Shown in pieces: positions 18,942 through 29,994 of a stretch of 64,000 bases of DNA. The notes below the pieces were generated by a model that saw only the letters and a list, made by a program, of their open reading frames with translations, was not told the origin of the DNA and made no database searches. Numbering within the stretch: the first letter of the stretch is position 1; every line of letters starts with the position of its first letter. The DNA is from Xenophilus sp. Marseille-Q4582 (lineage in GTDB: Bacteria > Pseudomonadota > Gammaproteobacteria > Burkholderiales > Burkholderiaceae_C): NCBI RefSeq assembly GCF_916700565.1, contig NZ_CAKAKO010000003.1, forward strand, positions 1 through 64,000. The letters are read 5' to 3'. A program made the translations under genes and the position numbers.

Positions 18942-19729
18942 TCTCCAGCCCTTCCAGCCTTCCCGGCGCGCCCGGCGCCGCCTCTTCTTCCGGCGCCGAA
19001 GCGCCGGTCACCCCTTCCGCCGCCACCGCCGTCCCGTCCACGGATGAAGGCCATCCGCATCGCCGCCTGCGCAGCTTCGTGCGGCGCGCGGGGCGCACCA
19101 CCACGGGCCAGAGCAAGGCCTTCGAGCAATGGGGGCCGCAGTTCCTGCTGCCCTTTCGCGAGGCGCGGCTCGACGTGGACGCGGCTTTCGGCCGCCACGC
19201 GCCCACGGTGCTGGAAATCGGCTTCGGCATGGGCGAGGCCACGGCCCACATCGCGCGCGTGCGCCCCGACGACAACTTCCTGTGCTGCGAAGTGCACGAG
19301 CCCGGCGTCGGCGCCCTGCTCAAGCGCATCGGCGAACAGGACATCCGCAACATCCGCATCTGCGCGCACGACGCGGTGGAAGTGCTGCAGCACATGATCG
19401 CGCCGCAATCGCTGGCCGGCATCCACATCTTCTTCCCCGACCCGTGGCACAAGAAGCGCCACCACAAGCGCCGCCTGATCCAGCCGCCTTTCGTGCGCCA
19501 GCTGGTCGAGCATCTGGCGCCGGGCGGCTACCTGCATTGCGCCACCGACTGGCAGCCCTATGCCGAGCAGATGCTGCAAGTGCTGCGCGCCGAGCCCCTG
19601 CTGGCCAACACCAGCGGCAGCCCCGAAGGCTGGGCGCCCAAGCCCGATTACCGGCCGCTGACCAAGTTCGAGAACCGAGGGCTCCGGCTGGGCCACGGCG
19701 TCTGGGACCTCGTGTTCCGCCGCGCGTGA
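18938..19729 (+). CDS. trmB: tRNA (guanine-N7-)-methyltransferase
   Basis: TrmB methylates G46 in the variable loop of tRNAs using S-adenosylmethionine. The 263-residue protein has an Ala/Ser/Pro-rich N-terminal leader of about 40 residues, then the Rossmann methyltransferase with [15 protein letters not shown] near residue 91 (SAM loop), and the hallmark [18 protein letters not shown] near residue 166. The start is a GTG that overlaps the gluQ stop, so the two tRNA-modification genes are coupled. Confidence 0.95.
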   Translation: MISSPSSLPGAPGAASSSGAEAPVTPSAATAVPSTDEGHPHRRLRSFVRRAGRTTTGQSKAFEQWGPQFLLPFREARLDVDAAFGRHAPTVLEIGFGMGEATAHIARVRPDDNFLCCEVHEPGVGALLKRIGEQDIRNIRICAHDAVEVLQHMIAPQSLAGIHIFFPDPWHKKRHHKRRLIQPPFVRQLVEHLAPGGYLHCATDWQPYAEQMLQVLRAEPLLANTSGSPEGWAPKPDYRPLTKFENRGLRLGHGVWDLVFRRA

Positions 19730-19793
19730 GCCCGCTCCGGCGGGTGCTGCCGCCCGCAGGCGGCGCCGTCCCGCTTCTGCCTCGACCGTTTCC

Positions 19794-20810
19794 GTGGACT
19801 CCCTGACCCAGGTCGTTCTGGGCGGCTGCGTGGCGGCCGCCGCAGTCCCGCCCGCGCACCGCCGCAAGGCGCTGCTGGCCGGCGCCGTGCTCGGCACCTT
19901 GCCCGACCTGGACGGCATCCCGCTCGCGCTGATCGGTGCCGATGTGGTGACGGCCGTCACCTGGCACCGCGGCCCTTCGCATTCGCTGCCGGTACTGGCA
20001 CTGTTCGGCTGGCTGGTGTGGGCGCTGCTGCGCCGCATGTGGACGCCGGTGCGCGAGGCGCCGCGGCCCTGGCTTTGGGCCATCTGGCTCGCGCTGCTCA
20101 CGCATCCGCTGCTGGACGCGTTCACGGTCTACGGCACGCAGCTGGGGTGGCCCTGGCCCTCGCCGCCGGTCATGTGGGCCAGCGTGTTCATCATCGACCC
20201 GGCCTACACGCTGCCGCTGCTGCTCGCCTTCATCGGCGCCCTGATCGCGGGACCGCGCCCCCGCGGTGCACGCCTGGTCGCCGGCGGCCTGCTGCTGAGC
20301 AGCCTCTACCTGGGCTGGACCCTGGCGGCCAAGGCGCTGGTGGACCGTGCGGCCGACGAGGCGCTGGCCGCACGCGGCCTGTCGTCGGCGCCGCGCCTGT
20401 CGGTGCCGCTGCCGCTCAACACGCTGGTGTGGCGGGTGGTGGTGATGACGCCCGAAGGCTACCTGGAAGGCGAACGCTCGCTGGTCGCGGACCGCGGGCC
20501 GATGCAGTTCCAGTCCTACGCGAGCGAATCCGCCGCCTTGCAGGCGCTGGCCGCGCAGCCGGCCGTCGCTCGGCTGATGTGGTTCACGCACGGCTTCATG
20601 AAGGCCGAGGTGCGCGGCGGCGCGCTGATCGTTTCCGACCTGCGCATGGGCTCCGAGCCCGACTACAGCTTCCGCTACCGCATTGCCGAGCGCGCGGCCG
20701 ATGGCCGCTGGCAGCCCGTGGCCGTGACCGCCGTCAACGGCCCGCGCAACGCCGGCGCGCAGCTGCGGCGCATGTGGCATCGGCTCTGGCACGAGCCCGC
20801 GGCGCGCTGA
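19794..20810 (+). CDS. membrane-bound metal-dependent hydrolase (YdjM/YbcI, PF04307-like)
   Basis: This 338-residue protein starts with GTG. The N-terminal part has the family's metal motif, with HRRKALLAGAVLGTLPDLDG followed by TWHRGPSHSLPVL and LTHPLLDAFTVYGTQ, giving conserved His and Asp residues among four or five membrane segments. The C-terminal part (after about residue 190) is a soluble, probably periplasmic domain. The substrate of this family is not established; in E. coli the relative YdjM is LexA-controlled. Confidence 0.8.
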   Translation: MDSLTQVVLGGCVAAAAVPPAHRRKALLAGAVLGTLPDLDGIPLALIGADVVTAVTWHRGPSHSLPVLALFGWLVWALLRRMWTPVREAPRPWLWAIWLALLTHPLLDAFTVYGTQLGWPWPSPPVMWASVFIIDPAYTLPLLLAFIGALIAGPRPRGARLVAGGLLLSSLYLGWTLAAKALVDRAADEALAARGLSSAPRLSVPLPLNTLVWRVVVMTPEGYLEGERSLVADRGPMQFQSYASESAALQALAAQPAVARLMWFTHGFMKAEVRGGALIVSDLRMGSEPDYSFRYRIAERAADGRWQPVAVTAVNGPRNAGAQLRRMWHRLWHEPAAR

Positions 20811-20834
20811 GCGCACCTGCGGCGGCGCGGGCCG

Positions 20835-21347
20835 TCAGGGCTGGGCGTGGAACTCGAAGTTCTGCTGCGCCTGGGCCGGCACCGGCCGCCCCGAGGCGTC
20901 GCGCGCCGGCTCGAAGCGCCAGCGCGCCAAGGCGGATCGCACGGCCTGCGCGAACAGCGGATGCGTGGCGCGCACGATGCGCAGGTCCTGCGCACGGCCG
21001 GCCGCGTCGACCGTGAAACGCGCGGTCACGCGCCCCTCCACCCCTTCCCTGCTGAGCGCCGGCGGGTAGTCGGGCGCCGGGCGCACGCGCGGCTGCGGCG
21101 GCGTGACCGCCGGCGCGAAATCGGGCGCGGGCGCACGTGGGGGCCTCGGCACCGGCGCCGCTTCCGGGAGATCGGCCGGCACGGGCGCCGCAGCCCCGGT
21201 GCCGCCGGCTTGCGGGACCATGTCGGCATCGGTGGGCGCCCTCTTCGGCATGGTGCAGGCGGCCAGGTTCAGGCCCAATGCGCCGGCCAGCAGCGCGCGA
21301 CGCACAGCCGTGAAAGAAGCAGAAAAACTGGAAATGGCGGCTCCCAA
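20835..21347 (-). CDS. TonB-like C-terminal domain lipoprotein
   Basis: The C-terminal 80 residues match the TonB/TolA-type domain (DYPPALSREGVEGRVTARFT, then DLRIVRATHPLFAQAVRSAL and WRFEPARDASGRPV). The middle is proline-rich. The N-terminus has a hydrophobic stretch ending in LNLAAC, a plausible lipobox, so it may be a lipoprotein rather than a membrane-anchored TonB. I chose the TTG at 21347 because AAGGA lies 9 nt upstream and the ATG at 21410 adds an untypical Cys/Arg-rich leader. No exbB or exbD is adjacent, so the energy partner is unknown. Confidence 0.7.
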   Translation of the reverse strand: MGAAISSFSASFTAVRRALLAGALGLNLAACTMPKRAPTDADMVPQAGGTGAAAPVPADLPEAAPVPRPPRAPAPDFAPAVTPPQPRVRPAPDYPPALSREGVEGRVTARFTVDAAGRAQDLRIVRATHPLFAQAVRSALARWRFEPARDASGRPVPAQAQQNFEFHAQP

Positions 21348-21478
21348 CGGATCGTTCCTTCGGTTGGGGCCTTGAAGCCCACAGTGGCATCCACACGCGC
21401 GGCGCGGCACGGCGCGGGGCTCGGCCGGCGATGCGATTTTCTACGCCATCCGGCGCAGGCCTGCGGGCGCGTCCGCGC

Positions 21479-21507
21479 TTGTCAGTCCCCGGAGCCCTCG
21501 CTACATT
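21479..21507 (+). promoter_or_regulatory. sigma-70 promoter of the URC operon
   Basis: TTGTCA at 21479-21484 and TACATT at 21502-21507 are separated by exactly 17 nt. Transcription would start near 21514, giving a leader of about 14 nt before the ATG at 21528, with a GAGGGG ribosome site in between. This is one of the clearest promoters in the window. Confidence 0.65.
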
Positions 21508-21527
21508 GTGTTTTTTGAGGGGTCTTC

Positions 21528-22864
<1,337 letters not shown>

Positions 22865-22868
<4 letters not shown>

Positions 22869-24274
22869 CGCGCGGCGACTACGGCATGGACCCGGCACGG
22901 CCGACGCGCGATCCGGCCACGCAAAGCGCCGACGCCCACGGCCACGTGGACCCGGCGATGGAAGGCGTGCCCAACGCCGAGCAGCCCGAAGGCGCGGCCA
23001 GCCTTCTGCGCACCACGGCCGAGATCCGCCGCCGCGCGCAGGCGCTGCTGGCCCGCGCGCGGCGCGGGGAGTCACGCTGGTTCCGCGTCGGCGATGCGGC
23101 CGCGCTCGAAGACGCCGCGCGCGAAGTGGCCGCCGTGACGCGCAACCGCTACGGCTGGCAGCCCATTCCCTACCACAGCCGCTGGCGGCATTTCGAGGCC
23201 GGCGGCGTTGACCGGCTGGGCGAACTGAACCGCCGCCTGGCCGACCAGTCGCCCCATGCGCGCGCCAAGGCGCACATCGACCTCGTGCTGGTCAGCGTGC
23301 TGCTCGATGCCGGCGCCGGCCCGGACTGGAAGTACCACGAAGCGGCGAGCGGCCAGGCTTTCGCGCGTTCCGAAGGCCTGGGCGTGGCCAGCTACCACGC
23401 CTTCATGGCGGGGCTGTTCTCTTCCGACCCGGCACGGCCGCTGCAGGTGGACGGCGCCGGCCTGCGCGGCCTGGTGGCCGACCGGCTGGCCGAGGCCTTC
23501 CAGGTCAGCGAGGCCAATCCGCTGGTCGGCATGGCCGGCCGCACCGGCCTGCTGCGCCGCCTGGGCGAGGTGATGGCCGAGCAGCCGGCCGTTTTCGGCG
23601 TGGACCGGCAGCGGCCCGGCGGCCTGTTCGACCGCCTGGTGTCGCCCGAGGGCGTGGAGGTGCCGCCCACGGCGACCGTGCGCGCGCACGACATCCTCAG
23701 CGAGCTGCTGCATTCGATGTCGCCCATCTGGCCCGCGGCCAACCGCATCGACAGCCGGGCCGGCGACGGCGGCAACCTGCTGCCCGACCCCACCGATCCG
23801 GCGCTGCTGCTGGGCGACTGCTGGCGCCACAGCGCCGTCGACGGCCCGGGCCTCACGAAGGGCTGGATGCCCTTCCACAAGCTCTCGCAGTGGCTCACTT
23901 ATTCGCTGATCGAGCCCTTCGAGGCCGGCGGCGTGCGCGTCGAAGGACTGGAAGAGCTCACCGGCCTGCCCGAATACCGCAACGGCGGCCTGCTGCTCGA
24001 TGCCGGCGTGCTGATCCCGGCCGAGCCGGCGCTGCTGCAACAGCGCTGGCGCGCCGGCGACGAGTTCATCGTCGAATGGCGCGCGCTCACGGTGGCCCTG
24101 CTCGACGAGCTGGCGCCCCTGGTGCGCCACAAGCTGGACGCGACCGAGGCCGAGCTGCCGCTGGCCTGCGTGCTCGAAGGCGGCACCTGGGCCGCGGGCC
24201 GCGTGCTCGCCGCGCGGGCGCGCGAAGGCGGCGGCCCGCCGCTGCAGATCGAGAGCGACGGCACGGTGTTCTGA
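22865..24274 (+). CDS. DUF1688 protein, Urc4-type, uracil catabolism
   Basis: This 469-residue protein belongs to DUF1688, the family of yeast Urc4, which is needed for uracil use as nitrogen source but whose reaction has not been established as far as I know. Typical segments are [54 protein letters not shown] and [15 protein letters not shown]. There is no signal peptide, so it is cytoplasmic. The start at 22865 overlaps the urc1-like stop (ATGA). The first 40 or so residues are poorly conserved in look, so a later start is possible. Confidence 0.87.
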
Positions 24275-24369
24275 CCCCTGGCCGCCCCCGCATGCCGGCG
24301 CCGCATGCCAGCCCCCCGCCCGCGGGCTGGCAAACTCGGCACCAAACCATTTTTTTCCGCCCTCCAGTC

Positions 24370-24999
<630 letters not shown>

Positions 25000-25119
25000 C
25001 CCTGCCGGGCGCTGCGGCCCGGCCCGCGGCGCCCGCCACCTCCCCACGCGCGCCGCGGGTGCCCTGCCCCGGGCACCGTTCCTGCTTGCGCCTGCAGCGT
25101 CCAACCCCGGAGAGAAACA

Positions 25120-26124
25120 ATGATCCAACGCCGTCCCCTGATCCTCGGTGCCGCCGCGCTTGCCGGCCTGTCCACGCTGGGCCTGCCCGCCCTGGCCTTC
25201 GCGCAGGGCGCCAAGCTCAAGGTCGCCGCCGTCTACACGGTGCCCTTCGAACAGCAATGGGTGGGCCGCATCCACAAGGCGCTCAAGGCCGCCGAGGCGC
25301 GCGGCGAGATCGAATACAAGGCCACCGAGAACGTGGCCAACGCCGACTACGAGCGCGTGATGCGCGAGTACGCCAACGCCGGCAACCAGCTGATCGTGGG
25401 CGAGGCCTTCGCCGTGGAGGCGGCGGCCCGCAAGGTGGCGCGCGACTTTCCCAAGACCATGTTCCTCATGGGCAGCTCGGGCAAGCCGCAGGCGCCCAAC
25501 TTCAGCGTGTTCGACAACTACATCCAGGAGCCGGCCTACCTCACGGGCATGATCGCGGGCGGCATGAGCAAGTCCGGCAAGATCGGCCTGGTCGGCGGCT
25601 TCCCGATCCCCGAAGTCAACCGCCTCATGCAGGCCTTCATGGCCGGCGCGAAGGAAGTGAATCCCAAGGTGGAGTTCACCGTCACCTTCATCAACAGCTG
25701 GTTCGACCCGCCCAAGGCCAAGGAAGCCGCCTTCGCCATGGTCGACAAGGGGGTGGACGTGCTCTATGCCGAGCGCTTCGGCGTCAGTGATGCGGCCAAG
25801 GAACGCAAGGTGCTGGCCATCGGCAACGTGATCAACACGCAGGCGCAGTACCCCGACACCGTGGTGGCCTCGGCGCTGTGGAACATGGAGCCGACCATCG
25901 ACCGCGCGCTCAGGCTGGTCAAGGAGGGCCAGTTCAAGGCCGAGGAGTACGGCGTCTATTCGCACATGAAGCACAAGGGCTCCGAGCTGTCGCCGCTGGG
26001 CACCTTCGAGAAGAAGGTGCCCGCCGATCTGGTGGCGCGCGTGAAGGCGCGCGAAGCCGAGATCCTGGCCGGCAAGTTCAGCGTCAGGATCGACGACAGC
26101 CAACCGAAATCCACCGCCCGATGA
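25120..26124 (+). CDS. BMP-family ABC transporter substrate-binding protein (nucleoside type)
   Basis: This periplasmic receptor (334 residues) has a Tat- or Sec-like signal ending at about residue 29 (QRRPLILGAAALAGLSTLGL, then ALAFAQG). It belongs to the basic membrane protein (BMP/PnrA) family, with LIVGEAFAVEAAARKVARDF, GMSKSGKIGLVGGFPIPEVN and the NSWFDPPKAKEAA hinge region. Such receptors bind nucleosides or purines. It opens an importer operon just downstream of the URC genes and is coupled to the next gene by a 4-nt overlap. Uridine, cytidine or nucleobases are plausible ligands; this is inferred from context. Confidence 0.88.
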   Translation: MIQRRPLILGAAALAGLSTLGLPALAFAQGAKLKVAAVYTVPFEQQWVGRIHKALKAAEARGEIEYKATENVANADYERVMREYANAGNQLIVGEAFAVEAAARKVARDFPKTMFLMGSSGKPQAPNFSVFDNYIQEPAYLTGMIAGGMSKSGKIGLVGGFPIPEVNRLMQAFMAGAKEVNPKVEFTVTFINSWFDPPKAKEAAFAMVDKGVDVLYAERFGVSDAAKERKVLAIGNVINTQAQYPDTVVASALWNMEPTIDRALRLVKEGQFKAEEYGVYSHMKHKGSELSPLGTFEKKVPADLVARVKAREAEILAGKFSVRIDDSQPKSTAR

Positions 26125-27071
26125 GCCGCCGCAAGAAGGGGCGTGCCCCCCTGGCCCGGCTGACGGCCGCCCTGCTGCTGGCCGCCGCTCTGAGCGGCTG
26201 CGCCACGTGGGGTCCCGCCGAAGGCGTGCGGCTGGACGCCACGCCCCGCGTGGCCGTGATCTCCGCCTTCGCGCCCGAGCTGGTGCTGCTGCGCCAGAAA
26301 CTGCAGGACGCCCGCACGCACACGCTCAACGGCGTCGAGTTCCACACCGGCACGCTCGAAGGCAAGCCGGTGCTGCTGTTCCTGTCGGGCATCAGCATGA
26401 CTAACGCGACCATGAACACCCAGCTCGCGCTGGACCGCTTCAAGGTCAGCCATGTGGTGTTCAGCGGCATCGCGGGGGGCGTGAATCCGCAGCTGTCCAT
26501 CGGCGACGTGACCGTGCCGGCGCAATGGGGCCAGTACCTGGAAGTGCTGATGGCGCGCGAACCGGCTCCGGGCCAGTACGAGAAGCCGCCCTTTGCGCGC
26601 GACACCTTCCCCGGCTATGGCTTCATGTTCCCGCGCGCGGTGGAGTTCCGCTCCGCCGCGCAGCCGAAGCTCACGCACAAGTTCTGGTTCGAGGTCGATG
26701 CCGGCATGCTGGACGCTGCGCGCCGCCTGAAGGTGGATCTCTCGGCCTGCGTGGCCGGCACCTGCCTCACGCACCCGCCGAAGCTGGTGGTGGGCGGCAA
26801 CGGTGTCTCGGGACAGGCCTTCATGGACAACAAGGCCTTCCGCGAATACACCTTCAAGACCTTCCAGGCCAATGTGGTCGACATGGAAACCGCCGCCGTG
26901 GGCATGGTGGCGCACAGCAACGGCGTGCCCTACCTGGCCTTCCGCTCGCTGAGCGACCTGGCCGGCGGCGGCGACGGCGCCAACGAGATGGGCACCTTCA
27001 TGAAGCTGGCGGCCGACAACTCGGCGCAGGTGCTGCTGACCTTCCTCGCCCAATGGCAGCCGGCGCGTTGA
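26121..27071 (+). CDS. secreted nucleoside phosphorylase/nucleosidase-fold lipoprotein
   Basis: This 316-residue protein has a lipoprotein signal peptide with lipobox LSGC (C27). The rest is the PNP/UDP phosphorylase superfamily fold: VAVISAFAPELVLLRQKL, LFLSGISMTNATMNTQLAL, HVVFSGIAGGVNPQLSIGDV and the ribose-binding VVDMETAAVGMVAH. The family hydrolyses or phosphorolyses nucleosides. Being exported and placed between the receptor and the ATPase genes, it probably releases bases from nucleosides at the membrane for uptake; that role is inference. Its 3' end overlaps the ATPase start by 19 nt. Confidence 0.82.
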   Translation: MSRRKKGRAPLARLTAALLLAAALSGCATWGPAEGVRLDATPRVAVISAFAPELVLLRQKLQDARTHTLNGVEFHTGTLEGKPVLLFLSGISMTNATMNTQLALDRFKVSHVVFSGIAGGVNPQLSIGDVTVPAQWGQYLEVLMAREPAPGQYEKPPFARDTFPGYGFMFPRAVEFRSAAQPKLTHKFWFEVDAGMLDAARRLKVDLSACVAGTCLTHPPKLVVGGNGVSGQAFMDNKAFREYTFKTFQANVVDMETAAVGMVAHSNGVPYLAFRSLSDLAGGGDGANEMGTFMKLAADNSAQVLLTFLAQWQPAR

Positions 27072-28852
27072 CGGCCGACGCCGCGTCGCCGGTCCTGCGG
27101 CTGGCCGGCATCAGCAAGCGCTTCGGCACGCTGCAGGCCAACGACGACATCTCGCTGGCCCTGCACGCGGGCGAGGTGCTCGCCCTGCTGGGCGAGAACG
27201 GCGCCGGCAAGTCCACGCTGATGTCCATCCTCTTCGGCCACTACACGGCCGATGCGGGCCAGGTGGAAGTTTTCGGCGCGCCGCTGCCGCCGGGCAACCC
27301 GCGCGCGGCGCTGGAGGCGGGCGTGGGCATGGTGCACCAGCACTTCACGCTGGCCGACAACCTGAGCGTGCTCGACAACGTGATGCTGGGCAGCGAGCCG
27401 CTGTGGCAGCCCTTCTCGCGCCGGGCCGCCGCACGCCGGAAGCTGCTGGAGGTCGCGCAACGCTTTGGCCTGCCCGTGCAGCCCGAGGCGCGCATCGGCA
27501 GCCTGTCGGTGGGCGAGCGCCAGCGCGTGGAGATCCTCAAGGCCCTGTACCGCGGCGCACGCATCCTGATCCTGGACGAGCCCACGGCCGTGCTCACGCC
27601 GCAGGAAAGCGAGGCCCTGTTCGCCACCCTGGGCCAGATGGTGGCGCAGGGGCTGGCCATCATCTTCATCAGCCATAAGCTGCCCGAAGTGCTGCGCGTG
27701 TCGCACCGCGTGGCCGTGTTGCGCCTGGGCAGGCTGGTCGCGCAGGCGCGCACCGCCGACTGCACGCAGGCCCAGCTCGCGCAATGGATGGTCGGCCATG
27801 CCGTGGCCGTGCCGCAGCGCCGGCCCGCACCCAGCGTCGGCGAGGTGGTGTGCGACCTGCAGGAGGTGCACACCGCGGGCGGCGGCCATGACCGGCTGCG
27901 CGGCCTGTCGCTGCAGCTGCGCGCGGGCGAGATCGTGGCCATCGCGGGCGTGTCCGGCAACGGCCAGGTCGCGCTGGCCGAGCTGCTGAGCGGCACGCGC
28001 CGCGCCGTCGCGGGCCAGGCGCGCCTGCTCGACGAAACGCTGCCGCCCTCGCCCGCCCGGCTCGCGCAGCGCGGCGTGGCGCGCATCCCTGAAGACCGCC
28101 ATGGCATTGGCGTGGTGGGCGACCTGGCCGTGTGGGAGAACGCGGTGTCCGAACGCCTGCGTGGCCCGGCCTTCTCGCGCCCCTTGCTGCCCGGCCTGCG
28201 GCTGCTGCGCCCACGCGCCGCGCGCGCCCATGCGCAAAAGATCATCCAGACCTACGACGTGCGCGGCGGCGGCCTCGAGGCCGCGGCGCGCAGCTTGTCG
28301 GGGGGGAACATGCAGAAGCTGATCCTGGGCCGGGCCTTGATGGCTCCAGAAGCCGACGGCACCGCAACGGCTGAAGCGCCACCCGAGCCGCCGCCGGGCC
28401 GCCCCCAGGCGGCGAGCGCCCCCTCGGGGGGCAGCGAACCTCGCGAAGCGGGGAGCGTGGGGGCACCACCTGAGCCGCCGCCGGGCCGCCCCAAGGCGGC
28501 GAGCGCCCCCTTGGGGGGCAGCGAACCTCGCGAAGCGGGGAGCGTGGGGGCACCACTTCTCATCGTCGCCCATCAACCTACCTGGGGCCTGGACATCGGC
28601 GCCGTCGCCTTCGTGCAGCAGCAGCTGATCGCCGCCCGCGACGCGGGCGCGGCCGTGCTGCTGATCTCCGACGATCTGGACGAAGTGCTGGCCCTGGGCG
28701 ACCGCGTGGCCGTGATGCACGACGGGCAGCTGAGCCCGGCTCGCGCCGCGCACGAATGGACGCGCGAAGCCATCGGCCTGGCCATGGCCGGCAGCGCCGG
28801 CCTGGCTGCCACCGGCAGCGCCGGCCTCCCTGCCACCGGGAGCGCCGCATGA
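27053..28852 (+). CDS. sugar/nucleoside-type ABC transporter ATPase with an in-frame repeat insertion
   Basis: This 599-residue protein contains two ABC ATPase halves, as in NupA/YufO and RbsA. The first half has GENGAGKSTLMS (Walker A), LSVGERQRVEILKAL (signature) and LILDEPTAVLTPQE (Walker B). The second half has a degenerate Walker A (AIAGVSGNGQVALAELL), the signature LSGGNMQKLILGRAL and a late LLIVAHQPTWGLDIGA. Normally these last two directly adjoin; here about 66 residues derived from two 87-bp repeats separate them, explaining the size excess over the usual 510-530 residues. An 8-residue Gly/Ser/Ala repeat ends the protein. Whether the product folds is uncertain. Confidence 0.88.
   Translation: MAAGALTADAASPVLRLAGISKRFGTLQANDDISLALHAGEVLALLGENGAGKSTLMSILFGHYTADAGQVEVFGAPLPPGNPRAALEAGVGMVHQHFTLADNLSVLDNVMLGSEPLWQPFSRRAAARRKLLEVAQRFGLPVQPEARIGSLSVGERQRVEILKALYRGARILILDEPTAVLTPQESEALFATLGQMVAQGLAIIFISHKLPEVLRVSHRVAVLRLGRLVAQARTADCTQAQLAQWMVGHAVAVPQRRPAPSVGEVVCDLQEVHTAGGGHDRLRGLSLQLRAGEIVAIAGVSGNGQVALAELLSGTRRAVAGQARLLDETLPPSPARLAQRGVARIPEDRHGIGVVGDLAVWENAVSERLRGPAFSRPLLPGLRLLRPRAARAHAQKIIQTYDVRGGGLEAAARSLSGGNMQKLILGRALMAPEADGTATAEAPPEPPPGRPQAASAPSGGSEPREAGSVGAPPEPPPGRPKAASAPLGGSEPREAGSVGAPLLIVAHQPTWGLDIGAVAFVQQQLIAARDAGAAVLLISDDLDEVLALGDRVAVMHDGQLSPARAAHEWTREAIGLAMAGSAGLAATGSAGLPATGSAA
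28385..28558 (+). repeat. two tandem 87-bp GC-rich repeats inside the ABC ATPase gene
   Basis: Unit 1 (28385-28471) and unit 2 (28472-28558) differ at only about three positions. The 87-bp period is a multiple of three, so the reading frame is kept. Each unit contains several short self-complementary segments (for example CCGCCCCAAGGCGG and CCCCCTTGGGGG), like the dispersed palindromic elements common in Comamonadaceae intergenic regions. In protein the unit reads PPEPPPGRPxAASAPxGGSE and continues to SVGAP. Confidence 0.85.
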
Positions 28853-29910
28853 GGCTGGAGCGCCGCAACGAGACTTCACGGCTCGCGCTGGTCCTGGCGC
28901 CGCTGGGCGCCATCGCCTTCACGCTGCTGATCAGCAGCCTGCTCGTGCTGGGGGCCGGCGCGCCGGTCGGGCGCACCTACGGCCTGCTGCTGGCCGGCGG
29001 CTTCGGCTCCGTCTTCGCGTGGAGTGAAACGCTCACGCGCGCCATTCCACTGATGCTCACGGGCCTGGCGGTGGCCGTGGCCTTTCGCGCACGCCTCTTC
29101 AACATCGGCGCCGAAGGCCAGCTCTACGCGGGCGCCATCGCAGCCGTGGCCATCGGCGGCCTGCATGGCGGCACGGGCTTCGAATGGCCGCTGTGGCTGC
29201 TGTTCCCGGCCATGATGCTGGCGGCGGCCGTGGCCGGCGCGCTGCTGCTGCTCGGCCCGGCGCTGATGAAGAGCCGCCTGGGCGTGGACGAGGTCGTCAC
29301 CACGCTGCTGCTCAACTTCATCGTGCTGCTGGGGGTGGGCGCGCTGCTCGACGGGCCGATGAAAGACCCGCTGGCCATGGGCTGGCCGCAGAGCGTGGGC
29401 CTGCAGCCCGATCTGGAACTGGGCAAGCTGGTGGCGCAGACGCGCGTGCACACAGGTCTGCTCTGGGCCGTGGCGCTGGCCGTGATCGTGTGGGCGCTGC
29501 TCAGGCACACGGTGCTCGGCTTCGACATCCGCGCGACCGGTGCCAATGCCCGGGCCGCGGCCTTCGCCGGCGTGCCGGTGCCGCGCACCGTGGTGCTCAC
29601 GGCACTGCTGTCGGGCGCGCTGGCCGGCCTGGCCGGCGCGATCGAGGTCGCGGGGCGTGCGAGCTACGTCACGCTCGACATGTCGCCGGGCTATGGCTAC
29701 ACGGGCATCGTGATCGCCATGCTCGCCGGGCTGCATCCGCTGGGCGTGATCGCAGCGGCCGTCTTCGTGGCCGGGGTGCTGGTCGGCGCCGACAGCATGA
29801 GCCGCGCCGTGGGCGTGCCGACCTACATCGCCGACGTGATTGTGGCCACCGCGCTGATCTCGGTGCTGGTGGCAACCTTGCTCGCGCAATGGCGCGTGCG
29901 CTGGAAGTGA
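28849..29910 (+). CDS. ABC transporter permease (YufP-like)
   Basis: This 353-residue inner-membrane permease belongs to the branched-chain/sugar/nucleoside permease family (BPD_transp_2). It has eight to ten membrane segments, the cytoplasmic loop with ATGANARAAAFAGVPVPRTV that contacts the ATPase, and the family N-terminal glycine-rich ARLFNIGAEGQLYAGAI motif. The start overlaps the ATPase stop by 4 nt. It pairs with the next permease to form the heterodimeric channel of the BMP-type importer. Confidence 0.9.
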   Translation: MRLERRNETSRLALVLAPLGAIAFTLLISSLLVLGAGAPVGRTYGLLLAGGFGSVFAWSETLTRAIPLMLTGLAVAVAFRARLFNIGAEGQLYAGAIAAVAIGGLHGGTGFEWPLWLLFPAMMLAAAVAGALLLLGPALMKSRLGVDEVVTTLLLNFIVLLGVGALLDGPMKDPLAMGWPQSVGLQPDLELGKLVAQTRVHTGLLWAVALAVIVWALLRHTVLGFDIRATGANARAAAFAGVPVPRTVVLTALLSGALAGLAGAIEVAGRASYVTLDMSPGYGYTGIVIAMLAGLHPLGVIAAAVFVAGVLVGADSMSRAVGVPTYIADVIVATALISVLVATLLAQWRVRWK

Positions 29911-29994
29911 GGCTGGCATGAGCGCAACACATCGCCGGCCCCGGCCAGCGCGTTCCCGCGCGGCGCGGCAGACCACAGGCCGAAGGGCGCACCC

